Shown here: one piece after another, positions 44,245 to 53,905 of the stretch
Layout of the letters: each line of letters starts with the position of its first letter
How positions within the stretch are numbered: position 1 is the stretch's first letter
Source: JANOYY01 sp043720395
Lineage (GTDB): Bacteria; Actinomycetota; Acidimicrobiia; Acidimicrobiales; JANYDT01
Length of the DNA stretch: 64,000 nucleotides
NCBI GenBank assembly: GCA_043720395.1
Contig: JAYSSR010000078.1
Span: 13,121 to 77,120 of the forward strand
Direction: 5' to 3'
The notes under the pieces: generated by a model
The model's input: only the letters and a program-made list of their open reading frames with translations
Told to the model about the DNA's origin: nothing
Databases searched by the model: none
Program-made: the position numbers and the translations under genes

Positions 44245-46590
44245 GTGCCCGACACGACCGACACGACCGACACGTTTCCCCGCCAGTACGCCCGGACGCG
44301 CCGGTTCAGCCTCGGTGAGCCGCGTAGTTTCCGCATCGCCCCCGACGGCAGCCGCGTCGCGTTTCTCCGCAGCCGGGGCGGCAGCGACCCGCTCGCGTGC
44401 CTGTGGATGCTGGACCGCACCGATGCACCAAGCCAGAGCAACGGTCGGGGACGCTGGCACGAGCGTCTCGTGTGCGACCCCCGCGAGCTGCTCGGCGGCA
44501 CCGCCTCCGATGGCGACGTTCCTCCGGCCGAGCGAGCCCGCCGAGAGCGTCTGCGCGAACAGGCCGACGGCATCACGTCTTTCGACACCGACCTCGACGT
44601 TACGAGCGCGGTCTTCACGCTCGCCGGGCACATCGTGGTCGCGAGCCTCCTCGACGACGCAGTACAGGTCCTCCCCGCAGCGCCCGGAGCGTTCGACCCG
44701 CGGCTCTCCCCCAACGGCACACGGGTCGCGTACATCGCCGATCGGACGTTGCGCGTCGTGTCCGTGGACGACACCGACGACGACGACGAGGCCATCATTG
44801 GCGAGAACGATCCCAACGTGAGCTGGGGCACCGCCGACTTCAACGCGGCGGAGGAGTTCAACCGCCAACGCGGGTTCTGGTGGTCGCCCGACTCCGCTCG
44901 GATCGTGGCCGCTCGTGTCGATGACACGCCGGTGCGCAGGTGGTACATAGCCGACCCGGCCAACCCTGGACGCGAACCGACCGTCCACCGCTATCCCGAG
45001 GCGGGCACGGCCAATGCCATCGTGACACTTTCGCTCTTCGACCTCACAGAGCTTGCGGCCCCGCACCAGACCCTCCCGGAGCCCCGCGCCCACGACGCGA
45101 CTGTTAGCCCGAGCCAGCTCGACCCGTCGATGTCCGCGAGTACTTCCCGTGTTGACGTTCCGTGCACGCCGGACACGTTTCCCTACCTGCTCGACGTGAA
45201 GTGGACCGCGAACGGTCTCGTCGCCGTGTGGTGCAACCGAGCGCAAACAACACAGCGAATCGTGAAGCTTGACCCGACAACCGGTTCGACAAGCAACGTC
45301 CGCGACCGCTCCGACCCGGTGTGGATCGAACTGTCACCGGGCACCCCCGTGATGTCGATCGACGGCAGCTTCCTCAGCACCGACGATCACCTATCGATGG
45401 ACGGCCACCTATCCGTCGACGACGGCAGCGAGCCGGAGGGCACCACGACCCTCGCCCGCTTCGGGCCCGGCCCACGAGAATTCAACCGGCTCACACCGCC
45501 GAACCTCCAGGTCCGCAAAGTCGTGAACGCCGACGCCACGCACGCACTGGTCGCCGCAACCATCTCAGCACCGATCGAAGGACTCGCCGCGGACGCCGAG
45601 CCGGGCCAGCAGCACCTCATCCGCGTTGACCTGAAGACATGCGCGCTTACCATCGTCGCGGGAGGGTCGGCCGACCCCGGAGTACACGATGGCGTCGCGT
45701 CGGGCAACGTCGTGGTCGTGCGCTCGACGAGCATCGATCGAACGCGCGCAGATGTTTCCGTGCTCGTGAACAACGTTCGCGAGCACACCATCGAGAACCT
45801 CGCGGAGGTCGCACTTGTCGAGCCTCGCCCGATCTTCTTCCGCGCGGGTGAACGCCAACTCCCCTGCTGTGTGATGCTCCCGACCGACATCGACCAATAC
45901 GGAGGTGGCAGGGCCAGGCTGCCAGTCCTGCTCGACCCCTACGCCGGCCCACACGCGCAGCGCGTCGTCGCCAGCCGCAACGCACACGCCACCTCACAGT
46001 GGTTTGCCGATCAGGGTTTCATCGTGCTCGTGGTCGACGGACGCGGAACGCCCGGCCTCGGCCCACGCTTCGAGCAAGCAGTGCACGGCAACCTTGCCGA
46101 CCCGGTGCTGGAGGACCAGGTGATCGGGCTCCACGCGGCAGCGGGACGGTTCCCGCAGATGGACCTGACCCGCGTCGCCATCCGCGGCTGGTCGTTCGGT
46201 GGCTACCTCGCCGCGCTTGCCGTGCTGAAGCGTCCCGATGTCTTCCACGCAGCGATTGCGGGTGCACCGGTTACCGAGTGGCGTCTCTACGACACCGGCT
46301 ACACCGAGCGCTATCTCGGCAACCCGACCGAAGCCGCAGCACCCTACGAACGCAGCAGCCTGCTGCCATTGGCGAAAGACCTCGCACGGCCGCTGATGCT
46401 CATCCACGGCCTCGCCGACGACAACGTCGTTGCGGCCCACACCCTCCGCCTGTCGAGCGCGCTACTCGCAGCCGGGCGTCCGCACGAGGTACTCCCGCTC
46501 AGCGGCGTGACCCATATGACGCCCCAGGAGGTCGTGGCCGAGAACCTCCTCAAGCTCCAGGTCGATTTCCTCCTACGCTCGCTGCGCTGA
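44245..46590 (+). CDS. S9-family serine peptidase (dipeptidyl-peptidase IV/oligopeptidase type)
   Basis: About 781 residues. The N-terminal two thirds form a predicted beta-propeller (DGSRVAFLRSRGGSDP, LSPNGTRVAYIADRTLRVVS, NRQRGFWWSPDSARIVAAR), the filter domain of this family. The C-terminal alpha/beta-hydrolase has VLLDPYAGPHAQRVV, the nucleophile in RGWSFGGYLAALAVLKRPDV (Ser near 650), Asp in HGLADDNVVAAHT (near 723) and His in SGVTHMTPQE (near 756). It cuts short peptides, probably after proline or a small residue. No signal peptide, so cytosolic. Confidence 0.9.
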   Translation: MPDTTDTTDTFPRQYARTRRFSLGEPRSFRIAPDGSRVAFLRSRGGSDPLACLWMLDRTDAPSQSNGRGRWHERLVCDPRELLGGTASDGDVPPAERARRERLREQADGITSFDTDLDVTSAVFTLAGHIVVASLLDDAVQVLPAAPGAFDPRLSPNGTRVAYIADRTLRVVSVDDTDDDDEAIIGENDPNVSWGTADFNAAEEFNRQRGFWWSPDSARIVAARVDDTPVRRWYIADPANPGREPTVHRYPEAGTANAIVTLSLFDLTELAAPHQTLPEPRAHDATVSPSQLDPSMSASTSRVDVPCTPDTFPYLLDVKWTANGLVAVWCNRAQTTQRIVKLDPTTGSTSNVRDRSDPVWIELSPGTPVMSIDGSFLSTDDHLSMDGHLSVDDGSEPEGTTTLARFGPGPREFNRLTPPNLQVRKVVNADATHALVAATISAPIEGLAADAEPGQQHLIRVDLKTCALTIVAGGSADPGVHDGVASGNVVVVRSTSIDRTRADVSVLVNNVREHTIENLAEVALVEPRPIFFRAGERQLPCCVMLPTDIDQYGGGRARLPVLLDPYAGPHAQRVVASRNAHATSQWFADQGFIVLVVDGRGTPGLGPRFEQAVHGNLADPVLEDQVIGLHAAAGRFPQMDLTRVAIRGWSFGGYLAALAVLKRPDVFHAAIAGAPVTEWRLYDTGYTERYLGNPTEAAAPYERSSLLPLAKDLARPLMLIHGLADDNVVAAHTLRLSSALLAAGRPHEVLPLSGVTHMTPQEVVAENLLKLQVDFLLRSLR

Positions 46591-46631
46591 CCCATTTGGA
46601 ATTGGCCGATAGTGGGCGACATTGACCGGCG

Positions 46632-47402
46632 CTACGCGGTCATGCCGCCGTCGACCACGAACTCGCTACCCGTGGAATACCTGCTCTCGTCGGACGCCAG
46701 ATACAGCACCAGCTCGCCGACCTCGACCGCTTCCGCGTAACGTCCGAGAGGAATGCTCGTGGCGATCGCCTCACGTCGTTGGCTGTCGGCATGGTCGAGC
46801 GTCTCGATCATCTTGGTGTCGATGATGCCGGGGTGCACCGAGTTGACCCGCACGCCGAACGGAGCAAGATCTTTCGCAGCGGCCTTCGTCATGCCGCGCA
46901 CCGCCCACTTCGACGCGCAATAGGCATGGAAACCGTTGGTGCCGCGCATGCCGGCGATCGACGAGATGTTCACGATGCTTCCGCCCCGCTGCGCAACCAT
47001 CACGCGGCCCACCGTCTGCATCCCGAGGAACACACCGGTCTGGTTGATCGCGATGATGCGGTTCCACATGTCGAGTGGCGTGTCGAGGACGCCACCCGCC
47101 TCGAAAATGCCCGCGTTGTTCACGAGGACGTCGATGCGACCGTGCTGCTCAACGACCGAGTCGACGATCGCCTGCCACTGTGCCGGATCGGTGACGTCCT
47201 GGTGAAGATAGGTGCACTTACTACCTAGAGCCGACGCGGTTGACGCCCCCTCGCTGTCGAGCACGTCCGTAATGACGACGGTCGCGCCCTCCTTCACGAA
47301 CAGACCCGCCTCCGAAGCGCCCTGTCCGCGGGCTCCACCGGTGATCAGGGCGACTCGACCGGCGAGGCGTCCGGTGGGCGGGGTGGCAGCAGTATCGGTC
47401 AC
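46632..47402 (-). CDS. Short-chain dehydrogenase/reductase
   Basis: Classical SDR of 256 residues: RVALITGGARGQGASEAGLF (TGxxxGxG cofactor site), DVLVNNAGIF, GSIVNISSIAGMRG with the catalytic Ser, and the active site YCASKWAVRGM (Tyr-x3-Lys), then VHPGIIDTKM. The acidic residue in VVITDVLD after strand 2 suggests NAD(H). Substrate unknown; such enzymes often act on hydroxysteroid-like or hydroxyacid substrates. GTG start, converging with the S9 gene with a 41-bp gap. Confidence 0.88.
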   Translation of the reverse strand: MTDTAATPPTGRLAGRVALITGGARGQGASEAGLFVKEGATVVITDVLDSEGASTASALGSKCTYLHQDVTDPAQWQAIVDSVVEQHGRIDVLVNNAGIFEAGGVLDTPLDMWNRIIAINQTGVFLGMQTVGRVMVAQRGGSIVNISSIAGMRGTNGFHAYCASKWAVRGMTKAAAKDLAPFGVRVNSVHPGIIDTKMIETLDHADSQRREAIATSIPLGRYAEAVEVGELVLYLASDESRYSTGSEFVVDGGMTA

Positions 47403-47471
47403 CCGCCCTGCCTAACACGCGGCCCCTGCAATGGACCAGACGGCCCATAATTCGACCGCCACGACACCGGC

Positions 47472-47477
47472 TACCGT
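47472..47477 (+). promoter_or_regulatory. Candidate -10 box of the Spherulin-4 gene
   Basis: TACCGT ends 7 bases before the ATG at 47485, supporting that start rather than an ATG 54 bases earlier. Confidence 0.35.
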
Positions 47478-47484
47478 TCCCAGG

Positions 47485-49128
47485 ATGTTGCGCACCGGCG
47501 GCAAGCTGCGCCTTGCTCTGGCCCTCGGAATTAGTTTGGCGGTGGCGTCGATGGTCACGCTGGCCGCACCCACGCGCGCAGGCGTCGTGCCCGTGACCGA
47601 CCAGCGTCTCGGCGTCCTCGCATCGTTCTACCCGAGCGAACGCGACTTCCCCGGCTCGAACCACCCGATGTGGGATCGGCTGGCATCGGTCGGGTCCGAC
47701 GCCGGCCTTGTGGCGACGGTGGAACTGACGACGTCCTCGATCGACTACGTGGACTTCGTCGCCCGCGAAAAGCGGGTTGTCCAGACAATGCTCGCGACCC
47801 TCAACGCCAACGTCGACCACCTCATGGTCGACTCGGCCGTGTTTCAGAAGCAGACGTACGGCTTCAACGGCGTTCTCCTGCGCGGGTACTCCGGTGCCTG
47901 CGACGGCACGCAGCCCACAACCTCGTTGGTCTCTCAGTTGCGCGGTCTCGGGTTCGCACCGATCGCGATTTCGACCTACGGGCAGCCGGAATCGTGCTTC
48001 GGACCGCTTGCCGACGTGCTGCTCAACTACGAAGGTTCGCTCGCTGGCTATGGAGCCGTCAGCGTTCCAACGTGGTTGAACGGGCCGACTCCCAAGCTCT
48101 GGCACGTGGTCTACAGCGTTGACCAGTCGCAGATCGCGTCGACGATTGCGGCGTCACGAATGCGGGGTGCCGACTACGTCATGACATCGCCCAGCTCCGG
48201 TCCGGTCGAGGCGGCGACCATCCCAGCCGATCCCTACTGGTCGTCACTTCGATCGGTGATTCGCAATGGCGCGCCGGCACCGATCGTTGATGAGAACTGG
48301 CCACGGGTCCTGCATCAGCGGACGGTCCTCCCCGCGTTCGGCACGGTCTATCCGAACTGGCCGCTCGTCCATTCCCTCCCACTCAATCCGCTCGATGTGG
48401 TCATCGTCAATGCATCAAATGGGCCCGGTTCCTTTGCCGATCCAGCCCTGGTGTCGGAGGTTCAGACGATGCGCGCAGCAGGTCGGACCGTGCTCGGCTA
48501 CATCACCGCTGGGTACCTGCCATCGTCGGCACGAACCATTCAGCAAGTCGTCGATGAGGCAGTTCTGTTCCGTGCGTTCTACGGCGTTGACGGCTTCTTC
48601 GTCGATGAGGTCCGACCCGAATGCACGACCGCCGCGAGCTACGCAGCGCTTGCCACGCAGATGCGCGCCGCCGCGCCCGGGCCGATCGTGCTCAATCCTG
48701 GACGCAACGTCGGCGAGTGCCTTGCGGCGACCTTCGATGCAATCGTGAACTTCGAAGGGCCGATGTCGTCGTACCGGACGTGGCAAGCGTCGACCTGGAC
48801 CGGGGCGCACCCATCGAACAAGTTCTGGCATCTGGTCCACACAGCAACGACAGCGGAGATCACCGAAGCGGTGCAGCTCTCCGGACGCCGCCAGGCGGGT
48901 CGCGTGTACGTCACGACGTTGCCGGGTCCGATCCAGTGGACGTCGCCGCTTTCGACGATCGACCTCGCGGCGCTCACGGCCGCTCTCGCCGCGTCCGGTC
49001 GCGTCGCCGCGCCAGTCGTGGTCACGCCGGTCAGTCCGGCTCCCCGCCGCGTCGCGCCCGTGGTGACGCCTCCCGTTTCACCGCCCGTGCGGCGACCGGC
49101 GGCGGCTGCGGTCAGCATCCGCGCATAG
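47485..49128 (+). CDS. Secreted protein with two tandem Spherulin-4 (GH135-like) domains
   Basis: 547 residues starting with a signal peptide (MLRTGGKLRLALALGISLAV, cut near PTRAG). Two spherulation-specific family 4 domains follow. Repeat one, about residues 40-265, is degenerate (FYPSERDFPGSNHPMWDRLA, VDHLMVDSAVF). Repeat two, about 290-500, is canonical: LDVVIVNASNGPGSFADPA, RTVLGYITAGYLPSSART, VDGFFVDEVRPECTTAASYA, IVLNPGRNVGE, INFEGP-like VNFEGPMSSY. Relatives include the fungal GH135 enzyme Sph3, which cuts GalNAc-containing polymers; the Asp-Glu in FFVDEV would be catalytic. The C-terminal 60 residues are a Pro/Val/Arg-rich stalk. It may act on a cell-surface or competitor polysaccharide. 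Confidence 0.75.
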   Translation: MLRTGGKLRLALALGISLAVASMVTLAAPTRAGVVPVTDQRLGVLASFYPSERDFPGSNHPMWDRLASVGSDAGLVATVELTTSSIDYVDFVAREKRVVQTMLATLNANVDHLMVDSAVFQKQTYGFNGVLLRGYSGACDGTQPTTSLVSQLRGLGFAPIAISTYGQPESCFGPLADVLLNYEGSLAGYGAVSVPTWLNGPTPKLWHVVYSVDQSQIASTIAASRMRGADYVMTSPSSGPVEAATIPADPYWSSLRSVIRNGAPAPIVDENWPRVLHQRTVLPAFGTVYPNWPLVHSLPLNPLDVVIVNASNGPGSFADPALVSEVQTMRAAGRTVLGYITAGYLPSSARTIQQVVDEAVLFRAFYGVDGFFVDEVRPECTTAASYAALATQMRAAAPGPIVLNPGRNVGECLAATFDAIVNFEGPMSSYRTWQASTWTGAHPSNKFWHLVHTATTAEITEAVQLSGRRQAGRVYVTTLPGPIQWTSPLSTIDLAALTAALAASGRVAAPVVVTPVSPAPRRVAPVVTPPVSPPVRRPAAAAVSIRA

Positions 49129-49139
49129 GAGGTCGCGGC

Positions 49140-49210
49140 GTGGCCCCAAGTACGTCACTGCGGCCCCAAAATGGCCCGATTTGAGGCCACGCCGACCGAT
49201 TTGAGGCCAC
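49140..49210. repeat. Palindromic repeat family A, copy 4
   Basis: 71 bp, the most divergent copy at its left arm (GTGGCCCCAAGTACGTC against GACCGATTTGAGGCCAC on the right), with core AAAATGGCCCGATTTGAGGC. It lies between the Spherulin-4 gene and the convergent response regulator. Confidence 0.85.
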
Positions 49211-49222
49211 GACGCCTTCGGG

Positions 49223-49879
49223 TCAGTCGAGGCCGTGTTGCACGGCGTAGCGCACGAGGTCGGCGCGGCGGCTGAGGTGGAGCTTGCCGAGGATGTTGCG
49301 CGTGTGGTTCTCGGCCGTCTTGGCGGAGATGTACAGCTCGGCACCGATTTCGCCGTACGACTTGCCTCGCGCAACGAGTGCGAGCACCTCCCTTTCGCGG
49401 TCGCTCAGCGGGCTTACGCCTGCCTGCTTGGCCATGCGACGGAACTCGCCGAGCAGCAACGCGGCGAGCGATGGGCTGAACACCGGCTCGCCCGCCGCCG
49501 CAGTTATGAGTGCTGCGCGAAGCTCGCTGATCGGCGTCGACTTGAGGAGGTACCCGGCGGCACCGGCGGCGACCACGTCGAGGAGGTCACGTTCGGACTC
49601 GCTCACGGTGAGGATCACGATCGGGCAGATCGTCGCGGACTTGCGGACCACTGCGAGCCCGCCTCCGAGCGGCATGTGCAGGTCACACACGACGAGGTCT
49701 GGTTTGTGGGCCTCGATCACGTCGATCGCGCCCTGCGCGTCGTCGGCCTCACCAACGACCTTGAACCGGTCGCCGAGTTCGGCCTTGATGCCGGAGCGGA
49801 CGATCTCGTGGTCGTCGGCCAGCACGACTCGGATTGGCTCGACCCAGTCGGGTTTACTCTGCGCGCTCAGGGTCCCCAC
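49223..49879 (-). CDS. NarL/LuxR-type response regulator
   Basis: 218 residues. The receiver domain has the acidic pair in RVVLADDHEIVRSGI, the phosphorylation site Asp66 in VVCDLHMPLGG, Thr in VILTVSESE and Lys in GYLLKSTPI. The GerE-type helix-turn-helix shows LSDREREVLALVARGKSYGE and ISAKTAENHTRNILGKLHLS. GTG start overlaps the kinase stop by 13 bases, so the pair is coupled. Targets unknown. Confidence 0.92.
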   Translation of the reverse strand: MGTLSAQSKPDWVEPIRVVLADDHEIVRSGIKAELGDRFKVVGEADDAQGAIDVIEAHKPDLVVCDLHMPLGGGLAVVRKSATICPIVILTVSESERDLLDVVAAGAAGYLLKSTPISELRAALITAAAGEPVFSPSLAALLLGEFRRMAKQAGVSPLSDREREVLALVARGKSYGEIGAELYISAKTAENHTRNILGKLHLSRRADLVRYAVQHGLD

Positions 49880-51045
49880 AGCTCTACCTCGGTTCCACTG
49901 CCAGGCGTCGATCGGATTTCGACCGCGCCGCCCACCTGATTCATACGTGCACGTATCGACCCGGTGATGCCCCGACGTGAGGGGTCGGTCTCTCTGATCG
50001 CGAAACCGACGCCGTTGTCGGCGATCGTGACCAGCGTCCGATTCTCGTTTGCACCCGCGGCGGTGTCGACGAACACGGTGACGCGGGTCGCGTGCGCGTG
50101 CTTGGCAGCGTTGGCGAGCGCTTCGGCGGTCGCCCCGATCAGCGCCTTGCGGACCTCGGCGGACGGCTCGCTCTCACCGTCGTCGACTGCCGTCATCCCG
50201 ACCGGGAGGTCATGGTCCAGCACCGCTCGGTCGACGGTCGCGCGGACGCCCGCAACCAGCGTCGTGATCTCCCGATCGGCCCCGCCGAAGAGGTACGAGC
50301 GCAACTCACGGTCGGTGCGCTTTGCCGTATCGGCAAGCTGCGGATCGGTCGCACGGGCGCGGCGCTCGACGAGAGACAGCGTCTGGAGAACGCCATCGTG
50401 CATGGTGCGGGCGAAGTCTTCGCGGGCGCGCACGGTTGCGACCTCGTTCTCCGCCCGGCGGAGCTGCATCGCGATCCAGCCCGCGATGAAACCCCAGATG
50501 GACGAGAACACGGCAGTGTTCGCCAGAGAACCGAGGATGTTGGCGTTCCAGGGTCCGTCGTAGCCGTTGAGCACTGCGCTGAGATAGCGGCCAAGGGCCA
50601 TGAGCAGTCCGGCCGCAAAGCCGGCGGCTGGACCGAATGCGATGCCGGTGCTCGCCACCGCGCAGACCGGCCAACTCGCGGTCACCGATTGTCCGGGATA
50701 GAAGACGTGGTCGGCCTTGAACGCGAAACCGTCGAGGAGGTAGAGCGACAGCGCCGTGAGGACGTCGGCGATGACCGTCGGCAACCTCAGCGCGCGGGCG
50801 GTGTCGCGCACGGCGAATCGGGTCGACGTGATGGTCACCGCGGTCGCCGCGGCCAACACGATGATGAGCACCACGGGATGGCGCAGGTACCGGTGCGACC
50901 AGATCGCGACGCCGATCACCCACACCAGCGAGACCCACCGGAGCACCCCGAGCCCCCGCAGCATCGATCGTTCTAACGCAAACCGGCTCGGCACCGGTGC
51001 GGTCCCCCCGGCTGCCCCGTTGCTCGCAGTCGGATTGCTCGCCAT
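49867..51045 (-). CDS. Membrane histidine kinase, HisKA_3 type
   Basis: 392 residues. About six N-terminal membrane helices (residues 30-195) form a sensor without a large outside loop. The dimerisation/phosphoacceptor motif is EDFARTMHDGVLQTLSLVER (His216), and the ATPase has LIGATAEALANAAKHAHATR (N box) and LVTIADNGVGFAIRE (G box). Typical DesK/NarX-like partner for the adjacent NarL regulator. I set the start at MASNPTASNG with AAGAAT 6 bases upstream; the open frame beyond it runs through palindromic repeat B. Confidence 0.9.
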   Translation of the reverse strand: MASNPTASNGAAGGTAPVPSRFALERSMLRGLGVLRWVSLVWVIGVAIWSHRYLRHPVVLIIVLAAATAVTITSTRFAVRDTARALRLPTVIADVLTALSLYLLDGFAFKADHVFYPGQSVTASWPVCAVASTGIAFGPAAGFAAGLLMALGRYLSAVLNGYDGPWNANILGSLANTAVFSSIWGFIAGWIAMQLRRAENEVATVRAREDFARTMHDGVLQTLSLVERRARATDPQLADTAKRTDRELRSYLFGGADREITTLVAGVRATVDRAVLDHDLPVGMTAVDDGESEPSAEVRKALIGATAEALANAAKHAHATRVTVFVDTAAGANENRTLVTIADNGVGFAIRETDPSRRGITGSIRARMNQVGGAVEIRSTPGSGTEVELWGP

Positions 51046-51100
51046 GCCTGCATTCTTGCCGCGAGCAGCGTCCAGGCCCGGCTCGCGGCCAACTCCTCGT

Positions 51101-51173
51101 CGCGGTACATCCGGTCCGTTCGCGGTACGTTCGGGCGCGCCCAATGCACCGCGATGGTGCCGGATGTACCGCG
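51101..51173. repeat. Palindromic repeat family B, copy 4
   Basis: Perfect 14-bp outer arms CGCGGTACATCCGG / CCGGATGTACCGCG with an inner TCGCGGT / ACCGCGA pair. Its left half (ATCCGGTCCGTTCGCGGT) is the same as copy 2. It lies between the helicase stop and the kinase start. Confidence 0.88.
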
Positions 51174-51217
51174 CCCGAGGGGTCCAAGCAGACCGCCGAC
51201 GGGCCGACCAGCGCAGG

Positions 51218-53764
51218 TCAGGTCTTGGTGAGCTCTTCGCCGAAGCGGCCGATCGACTCGAGCACCAGCGTCGGAGCGCCCTCCTCCATCGCCGTCGCAA
51301 GATCCACGTAGGCAGTGAAACCCCACTCGCCGTCGCCGTCGGGGTCCACGAGACGCTGCCGGACCACCCAGCGCCCGGGCTCTTCGGTCAGCGCAAACCA
51401 GCTCGCACCTCGAGCGTCGGCATCCGTAGCAATCGACGCGTACTCCGACCAGTAGGCGCGCAGAGCATCGGTCAGACGCCACGCCTCCCAGCCGACCCGT
51501 TCCGCAAGCGGCCCGTACGCCCGCCGAGCCAGCATCTCCACCCACCCGAACGCGGCGGTCCGCGCCGCCGTACGCCAGGCTTTCGGCGGGCCAAGAATCG
51601 GTGCGGCCAGAGCCTCCTCGCGCGCGTTACGCAACGACGGCGCAAGGTCGGCGAGACGCTCCCACTCCTCCAGCAACGACGCGTCCGTCGCACGGATCAT
51701 CGAGCCGAGCCACTCGACGACGTCCTCCAACTCATCTGTGTACACATCATTCGGCAGCGAACGATCGAGGGCACGCCACGCGTCGCTCACATACCGCAAC
51801 AGCAGCCCCTCCGACCGCTCGATCTTGTACCGCTTGATGAGTCCGCCGAACGTCTCGCCGGTCTCCAGCATCTCCCGCACGATCGACTTCGGCTCCGGAC
51901 GCTCGTACATCCACGGGTGCGCCTGCGTATACGTCGCCACGCACGCGTCGAGCACCTCGGCCAACGGCTTCGGCCACGTGACCTGCGAGAGCATCTCCAT
52001 GCGCTCCTCGTACTCGATGCCCTCGGACTTCATGCGTCCGATTTCCATCGTCTTCGTGGCCTTCTCCTGGGCGATGAGAATGGCCATGGGGTTGTCGAGG
52101 ATCGACTCGATCACGCTGACGACATCGAGCACGTAGGCCGGGTCCTCGCGGTCCAGCGTGGACACCACCTCGATGGCGAACGGTGCGAGCGGGCTCGAGA
52201 ACCGCAGCGCCTCACGGTCGGTGGACCCGTCTTCGATCAGCGTCCCCACCTGCACGCCAGCGCAGGTTCCGTCGACGTCGCGCAGACGCTCGGCGACCCC
52301 CGCAGCTTCGAGGCTCCGGTAGACCGAGATTGCACGGCGCTTGTGGTCGCGGCGCTTCGCCGGAACGTCGTGATTGGTATCGAGAAGATCCTTGAGCGCT
52401 TCAACGCCGTCCACACGAGCGAGGACGCTGGCCACGAGGTCCGGCGTCACACGGAAGCGGCTCACGAGGGGCTCCGGTGCAGCGGCGATGAGGCGGTTGA
52501 AGGTGTTCTCGTCGTAGTGGACGAACCCCTTCGGGGGCTCGGCCCGCTTGACCTTGCGGCGCGCCTTCGGATCGTCGCCGACCCTCGCGAGGGCACGCTC
52601 GTTGTCGATCACGTGCTCCGGTGCCTGCGCCCACACGTGCCCGTCGGGGTCGAATCCCGGCCGCCCCGCACGGCCCGACAGCTGGTGGAACTCCCTCGCT
52701 CGCAGCGTCCGAACACGCTGCCCGTCGTACTTCGTAAGCGCGGTGAGCAACACCGTACGGATCGGTATGTTGACGCCGACGCCAAGCGTGTCCGTACCGC
52801 AGATCACCGGGAGCAGTCCTTCGCCCGCGAGACGCTCCACGAGGCGTCGATAGCGGGGCAGCATCCCCGCGTGATGCACGCCGACACCGTTGCGCAGGAA
52901 CCGGGCGAGGCTCAGACCGAAGCCGGTCACGAGACGCTCCCCCTTCAACGCCTCGGCGATCGCCTCACGTTGCGGACGGGTCGTGAGCGGCAGGCTCGTG
53001 AGCGCCTGCGCCCGCTCGATCGAGTCGGCCTGCGACCCATGCACCACATAGACCGGCGACAGCCGCTTCTCGATCGCCTCGGCAAGCGTCTCGGCGATGA
53101 TCGTGGTGCGCCACTGGTTGTAGAGCGGCGTCGGACGGTTCACGCTCGTGACGTTCGCGACCTCGCGTCCGCTGCGTCGGTGGAGGTCCTCGGAGATCAG
53201 CGTGATGTCGCCGAGGGTCGCGGAGGCGAGCAGGAACTGCGTGCTGTGCAGCGTCAGGAGGGGGACCTGCCAGGCCCAGCCGCGGTCGGCGTCGGCGTAG
53301 TAGTGGAACTCGTCGAGGCACGCGAACCCAAAGCCAGGCTCTCGCGATCCGTGGGCGAGCGCGTGGTTGGCAAGCACTTCCGCGGTACAGACGAGGACGC
53401 TGGCGTTGCGGTTGATGCTCGCATCGCCGGTCGCGAGACCGACCGCGTCGGCACCGAGCAGGTCGACGAGGTCGAAGAACTTCTCGGCAACGAGCGCCTT
53501 TATCGGCGCGGTCCACACGCTGCGTCTGCCCTGGTTGCGGGCGAGCACGATGCCCGCCATCGCGACCATCGACTTGCCCGATCCGGTCGGTGTGGCGAGC
53601 ACGACATGCTGCTCGTCGGCCAATGAGAGGAGCGCCTCCTCCTGGTGCGGGTAGAGCGGCCGTCCGCCCTGCTCCGCCCACGCGGCGAACACCTCGATGA
53701 CGTCGGCAGGGTCCGACCCGATGGGCGGGAGGAGTTCGAGCAGCGGCGTCGGGGTGGGCGGCAT
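51218..53764 (-). CDS. DEAD/DEAH-box helicase with DUF3516 C-terminus (Ski2-like)
   Basis: 848 residues. Superfamily 2 core: LYPHQEEALLSLADEQHVVL, Walker A VLATPTGSGKSMV (residues 55-67), SVWTAPIKALVAEKFFDLVD, the DEFH Walker B in FACLDEFHYYADADRG, motif III LLASATLGD, then the second RecA domain with GVGVHHAGMLPRYRRLVERL, ICGTDTLGVGVNIPI and FHQLSGRAGRPGFDP. The remainder matches the DUF3516 region of actinobacterial members. Related to Mtr4/Ski2 RNA helicases; probably remodels RNA or DNA. Monocistronic. Confidence 0.93.
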   Translation of the reverse strand: MPPTPTPLLELLPPIGSDPADVIEVFAAWAEQGGRPLYPHQEEALLSLADEQHVVLATPTGSGKSMVAMAGIVLARNQGRRSVWTAPIKALVAEKFFDLVDLLGADAVGLATGDASINRNASVLVCTAEVLANHALAHGSREPGFGFACLDEFHYYADADRGWAWQVPLLTLHSTQFLLASATLGDITLISEDLHRRSGREVANVTSVNRPTPLYNQWRTTIIAETLAEAIEKRLSPVYVVHGSQADSIERAQALTSLPLTTRPQREAIAEALKGERLVTGFGLSLARFLRNGVGVHHAGMLPRYRRLVERLAGEGLLPVICGTDTLGVGVNIPIRTVLLTALTKYDGQRVRTLRAREFHQLSGRAGRPGFDPDGHVWAQAPEHVIDNERALARVGDDPKARRKVKRAEPPKGFVHYDENTFNRLIAAAPEPLVSRFRVTPDLVASVLARVDGVEALKDLLDTNHDVPAKRRDHKRRAISVYRSLEAAGVAERLRDVDGTCAGVQVGTLIEDGSTDREALRFSSPLAPFAIEVVSTLDREDPAYVLDVVSVIESILDNPMAILIAQEKATKTMEIGRMKSEGIEYEERMEMLSQVTWPKPLAEVLDACVATYTQAHPWMYERPEPKSIVREMLETGETFGGLIKRYKIERSEGLLLRYVSDAWRALDRSLPNDVYTDELEDVVEWLGSMIRATDASLLEEWERLADLAPSLRNAREEALAAPILGPPKAWRTAARTAAFGWVEMLARRAYGPLAERVGWEAWRLTDALRAYWSEYASIATDADARGASWFALTEEPGRWVVRQRLVDPDGDGEWGFTAYVDLATAMEEGAPTLVLESIGRFGEELTKT

Positions 53765-53819
53765 GGCCGGACGAGTCTCGCACCTGCACCGTCCAACTCG
53801 TTCGCCAAGACCGCGCGAA

Positions 53820-53905
53820 TGACCTTCGCGGTACGTTCGGTCGCTCGCGGTACGTTCGACGTACGTGGAACGTACCGCGAACGCGTCAACGTACCGCGAA
53901 GGTCA
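53820..53905. repeat. Palindromic repeat family B, copy 5
   Basis: The largest B copy. Perfect 18-bp outer arms TGACCTTCGCGGTACGTT / AACGTACCGCGAAGGTCA enclose a second perfect 13-bp pair TCGCGGTACGTTC / GAACGTACCGCGA. The outer arm overlaps the stop codon of the MFS remnant. In the family the arms keep CGCGGTAC but the flanks differ from copies 1-4. Confidence 0.88.

Noticed and set aside
51046..51300. N-terminal extension of the NarL-partner kinase
   Set aside because: The added residues are a translation of repeat B copy 4 and antisense of the helicase gene end.
50756..53626. 956-codon open frame on the plus strand
   Set aside because: Antisense to the kinase and helicase genes, both of which have complete family motifs; composition is Arg/His-rich shadow.
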